DNA from: Halocaridina rubra
Taxonomy: Eukaryota; Arthropoda; Malacostraca; Decapoda; Atyidae
Direction: 5' to 3'
DNA length: 64,000 nt
Assembly (NCBI GenBank): GCA_037179515.1
Contig: JAXCGZ010017041.1
Span: 91,001 to 155,000 of the forward strand
Below, piece by piece: positions 23,860 through 33,942 of the stretch. Each line of letters opens with the position of its first letter. Position 1 is the stretch's first letter. Below the pieces are notes generated by a model that ran no database searches, had not been told where the DNA came from, and saw nothing but the letters and a program-made list of their open reading frames with translations. Position numbers and translations under genes: made by a program.

Positions 23860-24480
23860 ATAAGTACTTGTAATTTTTATGCAGTGAGTAATGGGGGTAC
23901 TATTAAAAGAAAGTGAGGTTGGAGGACTCCGCCATTTTGCTATGTAGTCATGCTTAGACTCAGCCACCCTGTATATGGGAACATGGCTTTAGCAAATTTA
24001 TAGAAGTATAATTTCTGTACCCATTACTAAACTAGATAATTTGTTCTAATAGCTATAAACAATGATAAACTAGATTTTTATATTTAAAACAGTATAACGA
24101 GTAATTGCATTTGAAGCGTGTTCAATTAAATATTTTTGTATTACCTAGGTAAAGTATTGAACAGGCAAAGGTATTGATTTTATTTGAGAAAAAAAATTAA
24201 TATACGTGTAAAATTATTTTTATATCAGTTTTCCAAAGCAGTAGAGTAATTCAAGTCACTGATTGTCGTTTGTGGGAGTGACAGTGTCCCAGAATAAAAA
24301 ATAAGTTATGCAGGTATTTTCTAGACTCCAAAACGTGCGCAAAAATTACCTTGGGAACCAAACTTGAATCCGCTTTTATGGTTTTTCTTTTCGCACGTGA
24401 TTTTGCGGCTGGCGAAATAGTTTCCAAGAAAGAAAACCCATGAATGACCGACCTCTCAACTTCGTTATTATAAAGCAATT
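23860..24480 (+). other. Non-coding internal region shared with the 8.1-kb element
   Basis: Blocks such as CAGTGAGTAATGGG, CCCATTACTAA and a stretch near 24330-24475 match, in order, the minus strand of 32240-31750. Homology therefore continues well past the ORF stop in both elements. Beyond ~24480 I no longer see it, so the element is truncated there. Confidence 0.6.
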
Positions 24481-24686
24481 GTAATTTGTATTGATCAGTT
24501 ACTCATAATATAATTGTATGTCAAATCCATTGAAGAATCAGAGACTTTTGCGATGTTATTAAGATTATTACCGCTCAGTATAACGAGGTTTTTGTTTGTT
24601 AATGTTTTGTGCAAGCGGAAAGAGAAGATAGAGTAGCCTGAGCATTGAGAGGGGGGTAATTGTAATGCCATACCATACCATTGATG

Positions 24687-24689
<3 letters not shown>

Positions 24690-24774
<85 letters not shown>

Positions 24775-24780
24775 AAACAA
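24690..24780. repeat. (GA)n and (CAAA)n
   Basis: Imperfect GA repeat with GGA slips, running into CAAACAAACAAA, which is the reverse-strand 3' tail of LINE B. Confidence 0.9.
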
Positions 24781-25710
24781 ACAAACAAACAAACATTTAT
24801 TTCCATTTTGTACAATGGTTATTCAACATTAATAGTAACTTATAAGTAGACATGTAATTAAACTAATAAATAAGAGGGTTAGACATATAGTTAAATTAAA
24901 TGTAGCTTTCATAGAAAATAATAATGCTGTAATAAAAATGTTAACAATAATGTTAATAATAAAGTAGTAAGTATACCACTAGATACAGGATCGTTATAAT
25001 CGGCATCATTTCCATATTTGTTTCCTTACAATGAGAATAATTAGTTCTTAATGAGCAGCAACTATTTGTCCAAAAGAAACTATATAGTTTGCCTTTGAAA
25101 GCTGTGAAGGAGGATGCATTTTTAAGATGCTCTGGAATATTATTCCAGAGTGTTGGCCCTTTGATAGTGATCATCTTTGAACCTGCTTCTGTGTTTATTC
25201 TGTGAATAAAGAGCTCACTGCTCTGTCTTGTGTTGGTTCCCCTTATATCCCTGACTGTTTTTAAATCAAATAGCCAGCTAGGATAATGATGGTCCAAAAT
25301 TTTGAATACAAAAACATAAATAGCATAAGCAACCTTATTTTCTGCCCGCAGCCACCCAAGTTTATTGAGAGCTGGTGTAATGTGGTCATATTTTCTTATT
25401 CCTCCCAGGGCAACTCGAGCAGCAAAATTAATAAGCTTCTGTATTCTGTTTATCTGAGTCTTAGTCGTAGCTCCCCAAACAGTTGTGCAGTAATTAATGT
25501 GACTTAGGGCTAGAGATTCAACAACAGTTATTCGAGTGGTAGTCTCAAAATTGTCTTTTATATGTGATAAGTACATTAATGTTCCTGTAACCTGTTTGCA
25601 TACTTTATCTATGTGGGAATCAAACAACATGTGGTTATCAAAGTGAATTCCTAGGTTTTTGACTGTTTTGCTAGGTGTGATAATATTGTCGCAAAAATTA
25701 ATTGTTGTGA
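24781..25710 (-). mobile_element. LINE B, 3' part (continues at 37233-38886)
   Basis: A minus-strand jockey/CR1-superfamily LINE: C-terminal coding region, ~170-bp 3' UTR, and a (TTTG)n tail. Its upstream half lies at 37233-38886; the two were separated by a CR1 insertion. Coding joins at the break: the 37.2-kb side ends in ..SPENT and this side resumes INFCDNIITPSKTVKNLG. Confidence 0.75.
24953..25710 (-). pseudogene. LINE B RT C-terminal region
   Basis: The open frame includes SKTVKNLGIHFDNHMLFDSH, SHINYCTTVWGATTKTQINR and a terminal LWNNIPEHLKNASSFTAFKG block, typical of the RT thumb and C-terminus in this LINE group. Largely intact across 225 codons from the ATG at 25630, but it can no longer be expressed with its catalytic domain because of the nested insertion. 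Confidence 0.75.
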
Positions 25711-25766
25711 TTACCTAATTGTGATTACCTAATTGTGTTTACGGGAAAGAGCCCAAAGCTCGTATC
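25711..25766 (-). mobile_element. CR1-like LINE copy 3, 3' terminus
   Basis: Two TAATTGTGATTACC-type terminal repeats plus the start of the 3' UTR (to CGTATC). The rest of this copy resumes at 33908 after the 8.1-kb LTR element. The interruption falls in the conserved phrase CTCGTATCTTCCCG. Confidence 0.8.
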
Positions 25767-26715
25767 TGTAGGATGAATTCTACCGCTGCCCAACAAGTTG
25801 TAGGATGAATTGGGTTATTCTGTCTGAATTCACCACTTTGTAAGATGACTGGGTTATCTCACCGCTCGTCACCAGTTGTCGTAAAGTCAATTACTATTTC
25901 ACCACGTGTCACCAGTTGTGGTGATGATTCCTTCTCACTACGTTAATATTAGTACCAAAAGGGTGCAAGGTAAGAATGGACAAGCAGTGGTTCCTTTATC
26001 TTAATTTATTCTAGAGTACAACACATTCGACGCCTCAATGCCCCCACCCTATGACTATCACAATCTATGATCTATTCGTGCCCCGGGCAAAGTTCTAACT
26101 AACTGTGTCTGCCCTGGGTGGTTCTTGAAATACTCCCAGGGCAGGGCGTGGCTTGACATCCAATCCTGCCAATGAACTCGAGTGACATCCAGTCCTGCAA
26201 ATCAACGCCAGGTTCGAAGTGGAGTCCTCCTATTTCGGGGAGGGGCTATTTCAACAAGCCTATAGAACGGAAAAGTTCCAGGTCAGAGCGTGGCTATTGG
26301 GTATCTCTCCAGGGCATGTACATACGTACGGGCCACATGTTTGTGTTTCTTGTGGTTTAGGAAATGGCTAACTTCCTGGCCTTTCCCATCCTCTCCAGGT
26401 ACTCGATGCCAGATGCTAAGTCTCATGGTTCCGGTCATATATCTCCTTGACACTTTCTACAAACATTGGCCGTACCGCAGAAAACAAGCCTCCCACATTA
26501 GTTCCAGGTGCCTAGCCATAAATCTTGGTGGTCCCAAGGGAAAACATGGTCTGCACCCAAAACTCAATAAAAGTGAGGGCATGTAATAAAATATCTGTGC
26601 CCTCGACCAACCGTTACCCCTCAAGATTTGCTACAAGTTTCAGATTCTGGCTTCAGCATGACGGACTGGCTTCAGCATGACGGACTGGCTTCAGCATGAC
26701 GCAAGTCATGCGACA
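25767..26715 (-). repeat. 3' LTR of the 8.1-kb element
   Basis: TG..CA bounded. Carries three 19-bp tandem copies of GGCTTCAGCATGACGGACT at about 26648-26704, near the element-sense 5' edge of the LTR, which could hold promoter or enhancer elements. Confidence 0.85.
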
Positions 26716-26727
26716 TCCCTCCCAACC
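26716..26727 (-). promoter_or_regulatory. Polypurine tract
   Basis: The minus strand reads GGTTGGGAGGGA immediately before the TG of the 3' LTR, where plus-strand DNA synthesis would be primed. Confidence 0.65.
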
Positions 26728-29040
26728 AAAACTGAAATATCTCTTATTTCAGTCGAAGCATGGGCTAATTTTTCGAGAGCTCTTGGACATATCCTAGCTA
26801 ACATTAATTTACAATAGAAATGGGGCCGAATTATTTAAGCTATTTTCTAAGAATTCCTATATTTAACAAATAAATTTAACCTTAATCATTAGGATTTCAG
26901 TGTGTAACTAATCATTATTAAACACTAATTAAGATCACAAGTTAGTTTAGATCATGACGTTACTGTGTCTACTTCTCTCCTTTTTCAAAAGATTTACAAA
27001 AGTTGGTTAGCTACAGTAAAAAGATAAATCATGTAGAACATTAGTATGTACGAACATTTAAAATGCGATAGACAATAACATAAATGGTAACTTCCTATCG
27101 TTACTATGGGGCATTGATTTGTCTTAAAATTAGGCCTTAAAAAACTACTCCTGAAACAAAATATTGGTTACGATGTGAAAAGTCAGAAAACATTCATCAT
27201 TCCAATGTGCAATTCCTATTCATAGACAAACTGATATGAGAACTTAATGAACACAAAGATTAAATCATAATTCAAATAATGATAATGCTAAAACAAAACA
27301 CTAATATTATTTAAGCAGAAGACAACTTATTACTATCGGTGCAAATCATACAATTCATCAAAGGCACTTATTCAAAAACTATCTTTAAAGGAGTCTCTGA
27401 GTTGTCGCTTAAAATTATCTTAAAACTAGGTAAAACAAATAATAAAAGGGGACCTTTTCTTTCCCACTTTTTTCTTTCAGTTCTAAAACGTGGGTTGTTC
27501 TTTCCAACAACCAATAAGGGATTTTTAAATACCCTTCTTTCTCTCTTCACTAAGGTTTGGACATGTATAGGGATTTTTTTCTTTCTGTCTGTTTGAATCC
27601 CATCAATGCGTGTACGTGGCTTCTAAAGGTATTATTCAGATATTTAAAAAACTTCTCTCTCATTTTTTTTCTTTTTTTTTTCTCTGGGATCTCATCAATT
27701 CGTTTACGTGGCTTTTTAGAGTGTTTTTTGGATATTAAAGACTTTTGTTTTCTCTTTCCCTTGCTCATGAAATTCTTGCTAGGCGTGATTCCACAGTTTC
27801 TCTCTATTCGTTTTTTCACTCCCCCGCCGTCTTCGCTGCAGGCCCAGGTTCGTACACTACCATAAATTATCTTCTTCCTAAGATAGGCAAGACAAAGAGG
27901 AAGCGATCGATGCACCTTCAAATCCCTCCAGCCTGGCTTTTTCGTCCTACCCTCGGCCGATCTTGACTAAGACCACCCTGTAGGAGACCTGCAACGTCAG
28001 CGCGATTTCTCTTCCGTACTTCGAAGCAGACCTCGGGATGAAAATTTGAACCTATGTCACTACTACAGTTGTAAGAAAGGTTCCCTATGACTTCAGGGTA
28101 CCAACAATGGCCATACGTTGGTAATCGAGGCTATACTTTGCCTCCCCTGGAACTGCAAGTGATTGCAATCTCTATTCAATGGGCAACAGGGACTTGTTTG
28201 AGAGGACAAAATCTAAAGACTTTTAGAACTTGCAGGTCGGGGCTGCCCAGAAATGTATTCCTTATGTGCACATTTGCCTACATCATTAGATTAGGATTCC
28301 CAAACATTCGGGACTTAGCTGGGTAACTGATACATAGTATTACTTTACTATAGTCATAAAAACAATCATTAAATACTGAGAAAAGCCACTAAAGAAATAT
28401 TCTTATTAGCAGTGGCTACAATAACATCAAGTATGAATTCAGATAAAAGATACAAATCATCAGGTTACTGCTGATTTCATTTCAAAAATAATGGTTAGCA
28501 ACTGGGCATTTAGAGTTCGCAACAACAACAGTCAGCATACTAATATTACTAATAATCATGATCAAAATAAGAATAATAAAAAAAATAAAATAAAAATATT
28601 AATTCAGGAATAGCAATATATATACAATGGAGACTGGCATTCAGATGTAAGAACAGAGTTCTACACTTATATTTCATAGTAATGCTCATTCTAACACAGT
28701 CTCTTTCACTATTCAAATTCCTGCTGTCGTAATCTATGTATATATATATAGAGCATAAGTGGCAACTTGCTGGCTCCACAATTTGTCAATGGGAGTTCTA
28801 TCTATTCTCTAAACAGTTGCGACATGTGGCAAAAATATTTATGCAAATGGCGGTACTACCGATGCCTTAACAGTATTTATGCAATAACAGCATGCAACAA
28901 TCTATCGACTGCACTAAAATGTAGGCACAATGATCGCCTAGCTTCGCTGGAAAAAAAACACAAAAAAAGAATCAATGACGGCAACATTCTTGTAGTATCG
29001 GAAGGAGCTTATCTCAGTCTCAGAGTAGAGTGAAAGGTAG

Positions 29041-29042
<2 letters not shown>
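26728..29042 (-). other. Interior of the 8.1-kb element, no gene seen
   Basis: About 2.3 kb of AT-rich sequence. Short overlapping frames exist on both strands around 27340-27960 (T-rich/A-rich), but none shows a domain. Nothing resembling pol was found. Confidence 0.5.
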
Positions 29043-29070
<28 letters not shown>

Positions 29071-29074
<4 letters not shown>

Positions 29075-31223
29075 ATGCAAGTTTGAATGTGAGCGCATGT
29101 GAGCGAATGAGTATAATGAGTGTAATAGGGGTATAATGGGGGGGTTGCTCTAGGGGGTGAAATCGCGGAAAGCACCATTAGGAAACATGATTGGGGAGTC
29201 TCTACGGGGATCGTTCCCCTGCTCCGCCAGGTCCTTCTGCATGCCATATCAGAGTGTATTTATGGGAGGTGATGCGCTGTTGCAATATCTAGTGAGGGAT
29301 ATTTTGGAGAAAATGATTCTCCACCTGCCCAGATATGGTTGAGATGCCAAGTTTGTTTTATTTTTGTTTTGTCCCCTACTCCGCCAATGAGATTATTATT
29401 CGATTTCCGAGAGATTCCAAGATAGATATTACGTGATAAAGGACGTGAATCTATGAATGACTCTTTATTTTTCTTTGCTAACTGCAGTATATACATTATT
29501 TGTCTGAAGAGATTTGTTAGATTGATAAAATAAAACTTTGCGAGTTTTAGCCATGATAATGTTTATCAAAATTATTTCAGCTTGGTCATAAAGAAAGAGT
29601 GAGAGCTGACACGAAATGACAACAAGAATGTTACACAGCCGTTTCCCGTATTTGAGAGAGCAGAAGTTGATCCAGAAGCCAAAAGAACAGGGGAGAAAAC
29701 AGCGCCCACATGCGCACCCCTGTAAAAGCAAACAGAACAGTTATATGTCGAACTTCTCCCTGTTCTGGAGGAAATTCTGTTGTATAGTAACTTAAATAAG
29801 TCAAATTCGAGATAGTAAAAGAATATATATATTTTATGTTTGAATTGTTCATATACAACTCCGTACGAGGTTATGAAACTTAAGCATAAATCCATTCCTT
29901 TCTGTTTAATATTGCTAAGGACTTTACTGTAACAGCATACACATCCTTTGTCTATAATGACGATCTTTTTCTTGCTATAAATCAGAGGGTTGAGTCGAAG
30001 CACACTCTCTAAAAGGCAACATACCCCTGATGAAATTAAAGCAAAAGATTACAATCATACGTGACAATATCTCTACTACTATCAACAAAAGTACAAATAT
30101 ATTTTTCTTAACAGACGTCTTAGAATGACTTAAGTATCATTAATTTTAAATTTAAAACTCAACATATAAACTCTGAAAATCTTAATTATCTCAATTATAA
30201 TTTTAAATTCATGACAGTGATAGTAATTAACAATAATTATTTCTAGATACTCTTTTCAAAACTCTTTAATTAAGATTTTAAAGATTTCTTCAATACAAAA
30301 ACTATATAACAAAAACGGGAATCCGAAAAAATATAAAAAGTCTATCTCTGTGTATGCAATAATAAAACGAAAAGTATATTTCATTAGCAACAGTAAAGAA
30401 TGCATTTTGCTTAAGTTTCATAACCTCGTACGGAGTTGTACATGAACAATTCAAACATAAAATATATATATTCTTTTACTATCTCGAATTTGACTTATTT
30501 AAGTTACTATACAACAGAATTTCCTCCAGAACAGGGAGAAGTTCGACATATAACTGTTCTGTTTGCTTTTACGGGGGTGCGCATGTGGGCGCTGTTTTCT
30601 CCCCTGTTCTTTTGGCTTCTGGATCAACTTCTGCTCTCTCAAATACGGGAAACGGCTGTGTAACATTCTTGTTGTCATTTCGTGTCAGCTCTCACTCTTT
30701 CTTTATGACCAAGCTGAAATAATTTTGATAAACATTATCATGGCTAAAACTCGCAAAGTTTTATTTTATCAATCTAACATATCTCTTCAGACAAATAATG
30801 TATATACTGCAGCTAGCAAAGAAAAATAAAGAATCATTCATAGATTCACGTCCTTTATCACGTAATATCTATCTTGGAATCTCTCGGAAATCGAATAATA
30901 ATCTCATTGGCGGAGTAGGGGACAAAACAAAAATAAAACAAACTTGGCATCTCAACCATATCTGGGCAGGTGGAGAATCATTTTCTCCAAAATATCACTC
31001 ACTAGATATTGCAACAGCGCATCACCTCCCATAAATACACTCTGATATGGCATGCAGAAGGACCTGGCGGAGCAGGGGAACGATCCCCGTAGAGACTCCC
31101 CAATCATGTTTCCTAACGGTGCTTTCCGCTATTTCACCCCCTAGAGCAACCCCCCCATTATACCCCTATTACACTCATTATACTCATTCGCTCTCATGCG
31201 CTCACATTCAAACTTGCATTCCC
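29071..31223. repeat. 816-bp inverted repeat inside the 8.1-kb element
   Basis: The left arm 29071-29886 and right arm 30408-31223 are reverse complements with few differences, around a 521-bp spacer (29887-30407). A (GA)n run (29043-29070) borders the left arm, and CCTTTCTCTCTGTC borders the right. The same short reading frames appear once on each strand, which shows the duplication but not coding. A transcript through it could form a long hairpin. Confidence 0.9.
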
Positions 31224-32249
31224 TTTCTCTCTGTCTATGGAAAATTCTCCATCCCTTACCCCGATGAAGGAGAGTAAAGGTGAAATCTCGGTTGGGCCGC
31301 GCGGTCACAGACTGCCTCACCAGTCCTAGGTCCCATTCTAACGAACAAACAAACATTCTACTCCCTTGAAACTACGTTCGGGTGACACTGAAAACCCTTC
31401 CCTATTCTAGGACAGCACAAATTCCTCTAATTTACTCTTACTTTCACCTGCATAGCGTGAAATAAACTCATCTCTAAATAATATCACAAAATTTCTTATT
31501 CTTCAAAAAAACATGCCACACACGTATCGTAATATTAATTTCTTCATCATAACAATATTAAAAAAGACAATCTGTCATTTATGTCTTTCTTTTGCTAAAA
31601 CATTACTCCCGCGGAGAGAAAAAAAAAAAAGAAAAACCTTGAAAACAGGCGCAATCTTAACACTCGACTTCTTACGCTTTAAGAAATTTATATAAAAATG
31701 ACTTAACACGTACTGTAAATATCAAAGATCAGTACAATTACTACATATTTATAATAACGAGGTTGGGAGATCGATTGGTCACTTCCGCATTCCTTTCTCG
31801 GAAATCACACGTGTTCTAAGTAAAACCTTAAAAGCAGATTCAAGTATATTTCTCACTATAATTCTTACGCTTAAGAAATTAATATACTGTAATAGCGATT
31901 TCACGTGCATTAAATTTGTCAATTAAAAATCGATACATTCGCGTTCTTAAAATTCAATCTAGGCATTAATACAAATAAATGGAACACACTTCCAACGCAA
32001 TTTCTTTATATTACTCAAATTATAACAAAAAACGGAGTTTATTACTGCTTATAGCTATTAGTACAAATTATCCATGTTAGTAATGGGTACAGAAATTCTA
32101 CTTTTATCAACTTATTAGGCGCCACACCCCTCATAGGCGGGTTGGCTGAGTCAAAGCATAACTACGAGATAAAATGGCGGCGTCCACCGACCTCAATTTC
32201 TTTTACTAATTGTCCCATTACTCACTGGATACAGATCACAAGTACTTAG
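31224..32249 (-). other. Interior downstream of the orphan ORF
   Basis: No ORF with a domain. The part from 32240 to about 31750 (minus strand) is alignable with 23860-24480 of the related element, so it is conserved non-coding sequence of the family. The rest is AT-rich. Confidence 0.5.
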
Positions 32250-32862
32250 CTATTTTAAAGAGGTGGTCCTGAAAAACTTCATGGCAGAAGGCAAGGAAGG
32301 AGGGGGTTTTCCTTCTTCTCTCGAGTAAAATCGACGAATCGCCATCTTCTTGGTCGGATCCGGCAACTTATATTTCTTGTAATGGGCATTTTCACTCAAT
32401 GCTCCGGTCACACTTCGGCTTACTAAGAAATATCTTAGGAATAGTTCCTTAAAAGTTTCATAATATTCTCTGTTTGACCACTCGTCACTTCTCATCCGCA
32501 GACCCAAGTATTTCAGGAAGTCGGTCTCGGGAATTATAGACGGACATTCGAGGTCTTTTACATTTGCGCCGTCGAGGTATAAAAGTGAATTTTTGACTCG
32601 AGGCGCCTTTACAACCAGGGCACGGGGTGGGGGCTTGTCCTGCTGCGTTCCGTGTCACCACGGGGCTCGGAGCGGCAGGCTGTTCGTCGATGTTTGAGGC
32701 GTTGGTTTCTCTGTCGGCGTTGACCAAGTTCCTTCTCGACGGAGCGGCGTCGGCAGGAGTTTGTAGGCGCCGCACGTGCTCCTCCAGTTCGAGAATTCTC
32801 CGGTGTTTGGCCTCGTCACTCATTTCTTGAATTGGGAGATGTTGGATTTCTACTTTTGCCAT
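32250..32862 (-). CDS. Orphan ORF in the gag position, with one apparent frameshift
   Basis: Starts at an ATG 73 nt past the PBS. The first frame (32862-32485) begins MAKVEIQHLPIQEMSDEAK and has a predicted coiled-coil-like RRILELEEHVRRLQ, then an A/P-rich linker. The second frame (open from about 32640 to the stop at 32250) carries YLDGANVKDLECPSIIPE, then RSDEWSNREYYETFKELF, then EEGKPPPSLPSAMKFF. The switch point is somewhere in 32620-32650; programmed frameshift or simple mutation cannot be told apart. Relative of 23458-23859. No known domain recognised; about 200 residues in total. Confidence 0.55.
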
Positions 32863-32934
32863 TCTTTTTTTCTTTTCTTCGCACTGGTTTCTTCTGATAT
32901 GAGAGTCTCTTCATATGTTTTCCAGGCGTGATGA

Positions 32935-32954
32935 TCCGTACTGCGCTGCCACCA
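32935..32954 (-). promoter_or_regulatory. Putative primer binding site of the 8.1-kb element
   Basis: The minus strand reads TGGTGGCAGCGCAGTACGGA, three bases inside the 5' LTR. TGGTGGCAGC-type PBS sequences are common in gypsy-like elements. Confidence 0.65.
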
Positions 32955-32957
32955 AGT

Positions 32958-33907
32958 TGTAGGATGAATTCTACCGCTGCCCAACAATTTGTAGGATGAA
33001 TTGGGTTATTCCGTCTGAATTCACCACTTTGTAAGATGACTGGGTTATCTCACCGCTCGTCACCAGTTGTCGTAAAGTTAATTACTATTTCACCACGTGT
33101 CACCAGTTGTCGTGATGATTCTTTCTCACTACGTTAATATTAGTACCAGAAGGGTGCAAGGTAAGAATGGACAAGCAGTGGTTCCTTTATCTTAATTTAT
33201 TCTAGAGTACAACACATTCGACGCCTCAATGCCCCCACCCTATGACTATCACAATCTATGATCTATTCGTGCCCCGGGCAAAGTTCTAACTAACTGTGTC
33301 TGCCCTGGGTGGTTCTTGAAATACTCCCAGGGCAGGGCGTGGCTTGACATCCAATCCTGCCAATGAACTCGAGTGACATCCAGTCCTGCAAATCAACGCC
33401 AGGTTCGAAGTGGAGTCCCTCCTATTTCGGGGAGGGGCTATTTCAACAAGCCTATAGAACGGAAAAGTTCCAGGTCAGAGCGTGGCTATTGGGTATCTCT
33501 CCAGGGCATGTACATACGTACGGGCCACATGTTTGTGTTTCTTGTGGTTTAGGAAATGGCTAACTTCCTGGCCTTTCCCATCCTCTCCAGGTACTTGATG
33601 CCAGATGCTAAGTCTCATGGTTCCGGTCATATATCTCCTTGACACTTTCTACAAACATTGGCCGTACCGCAGAAAACAAGCCTCCCACATTAGTTCCAGG
33701 TGCCTAGCCATAAATCTTGGTGGTCCCAAGGGAAAACATGGTCTGCACCCAAAACTCAATAAAAGTGAGGGCATGTAATAAAATATCTGTGCCCTCGACC
33801 AACCGTTACCCCTCAAGATCTGTTTCAAGTTTCAGATTCTGGCTTCAGCATGACGGACGGGCTTCAGCATGACGGACTGGCTTCAGCATGACGGAAGTCA
33901 TGCGACA
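32958..33907 (-). repeat. 5' LTR of the 8.1-kb element
   Basis: Partner of 25767-26715, with the same tandem 19-bp repeats at about 33840-33897. The differences are mostly transitions. Confidence 0.85.
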
Positions 33908-33942
33908 TCTCTTCCCGTCTCCTGATCGGTTCCATTTTATAC

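Larger units (their letters stand above)
25767..33907 (-). mobile_element. 8.1-kb LTR element without pol (LARD-like)
   Basis: Two direct ~950-bp terminal repeats (25767-26715 and 32958-33907) start TG and end CA and differ at roughly a dozen sites, near 1%. Flanking 4-mers are TATC and TCTC, consistent with a 4-bp TSD with one change inside the CR1 host sequence. On the minus strand a PBS follows the right LTR and a purine tract precedes the left LTR. The 6.2-kb interior has only one recognisable ORF (32862-32250) and a large inverted repeat. No protease, RT, RNase H or integrase motif is visible, so mobilisation would need enzymes from elsewhere. Confidence 0.85.

Noticed and set aside
27339..27966. 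Overlapping basic and hydrophobic frames inside the 8.1-kb element as extra genes
   Set aside because: They overlap each other on both strands in T-rich/A-rich DNA, have no domain, and lie far from the LTR promoter side.
29465..31277. Four pairs of near-identical small ORFs on opposite strands
   Set aside because: They are the same non-coding inverted repeat read on each arm; no domain and no codon-level constraint visible.
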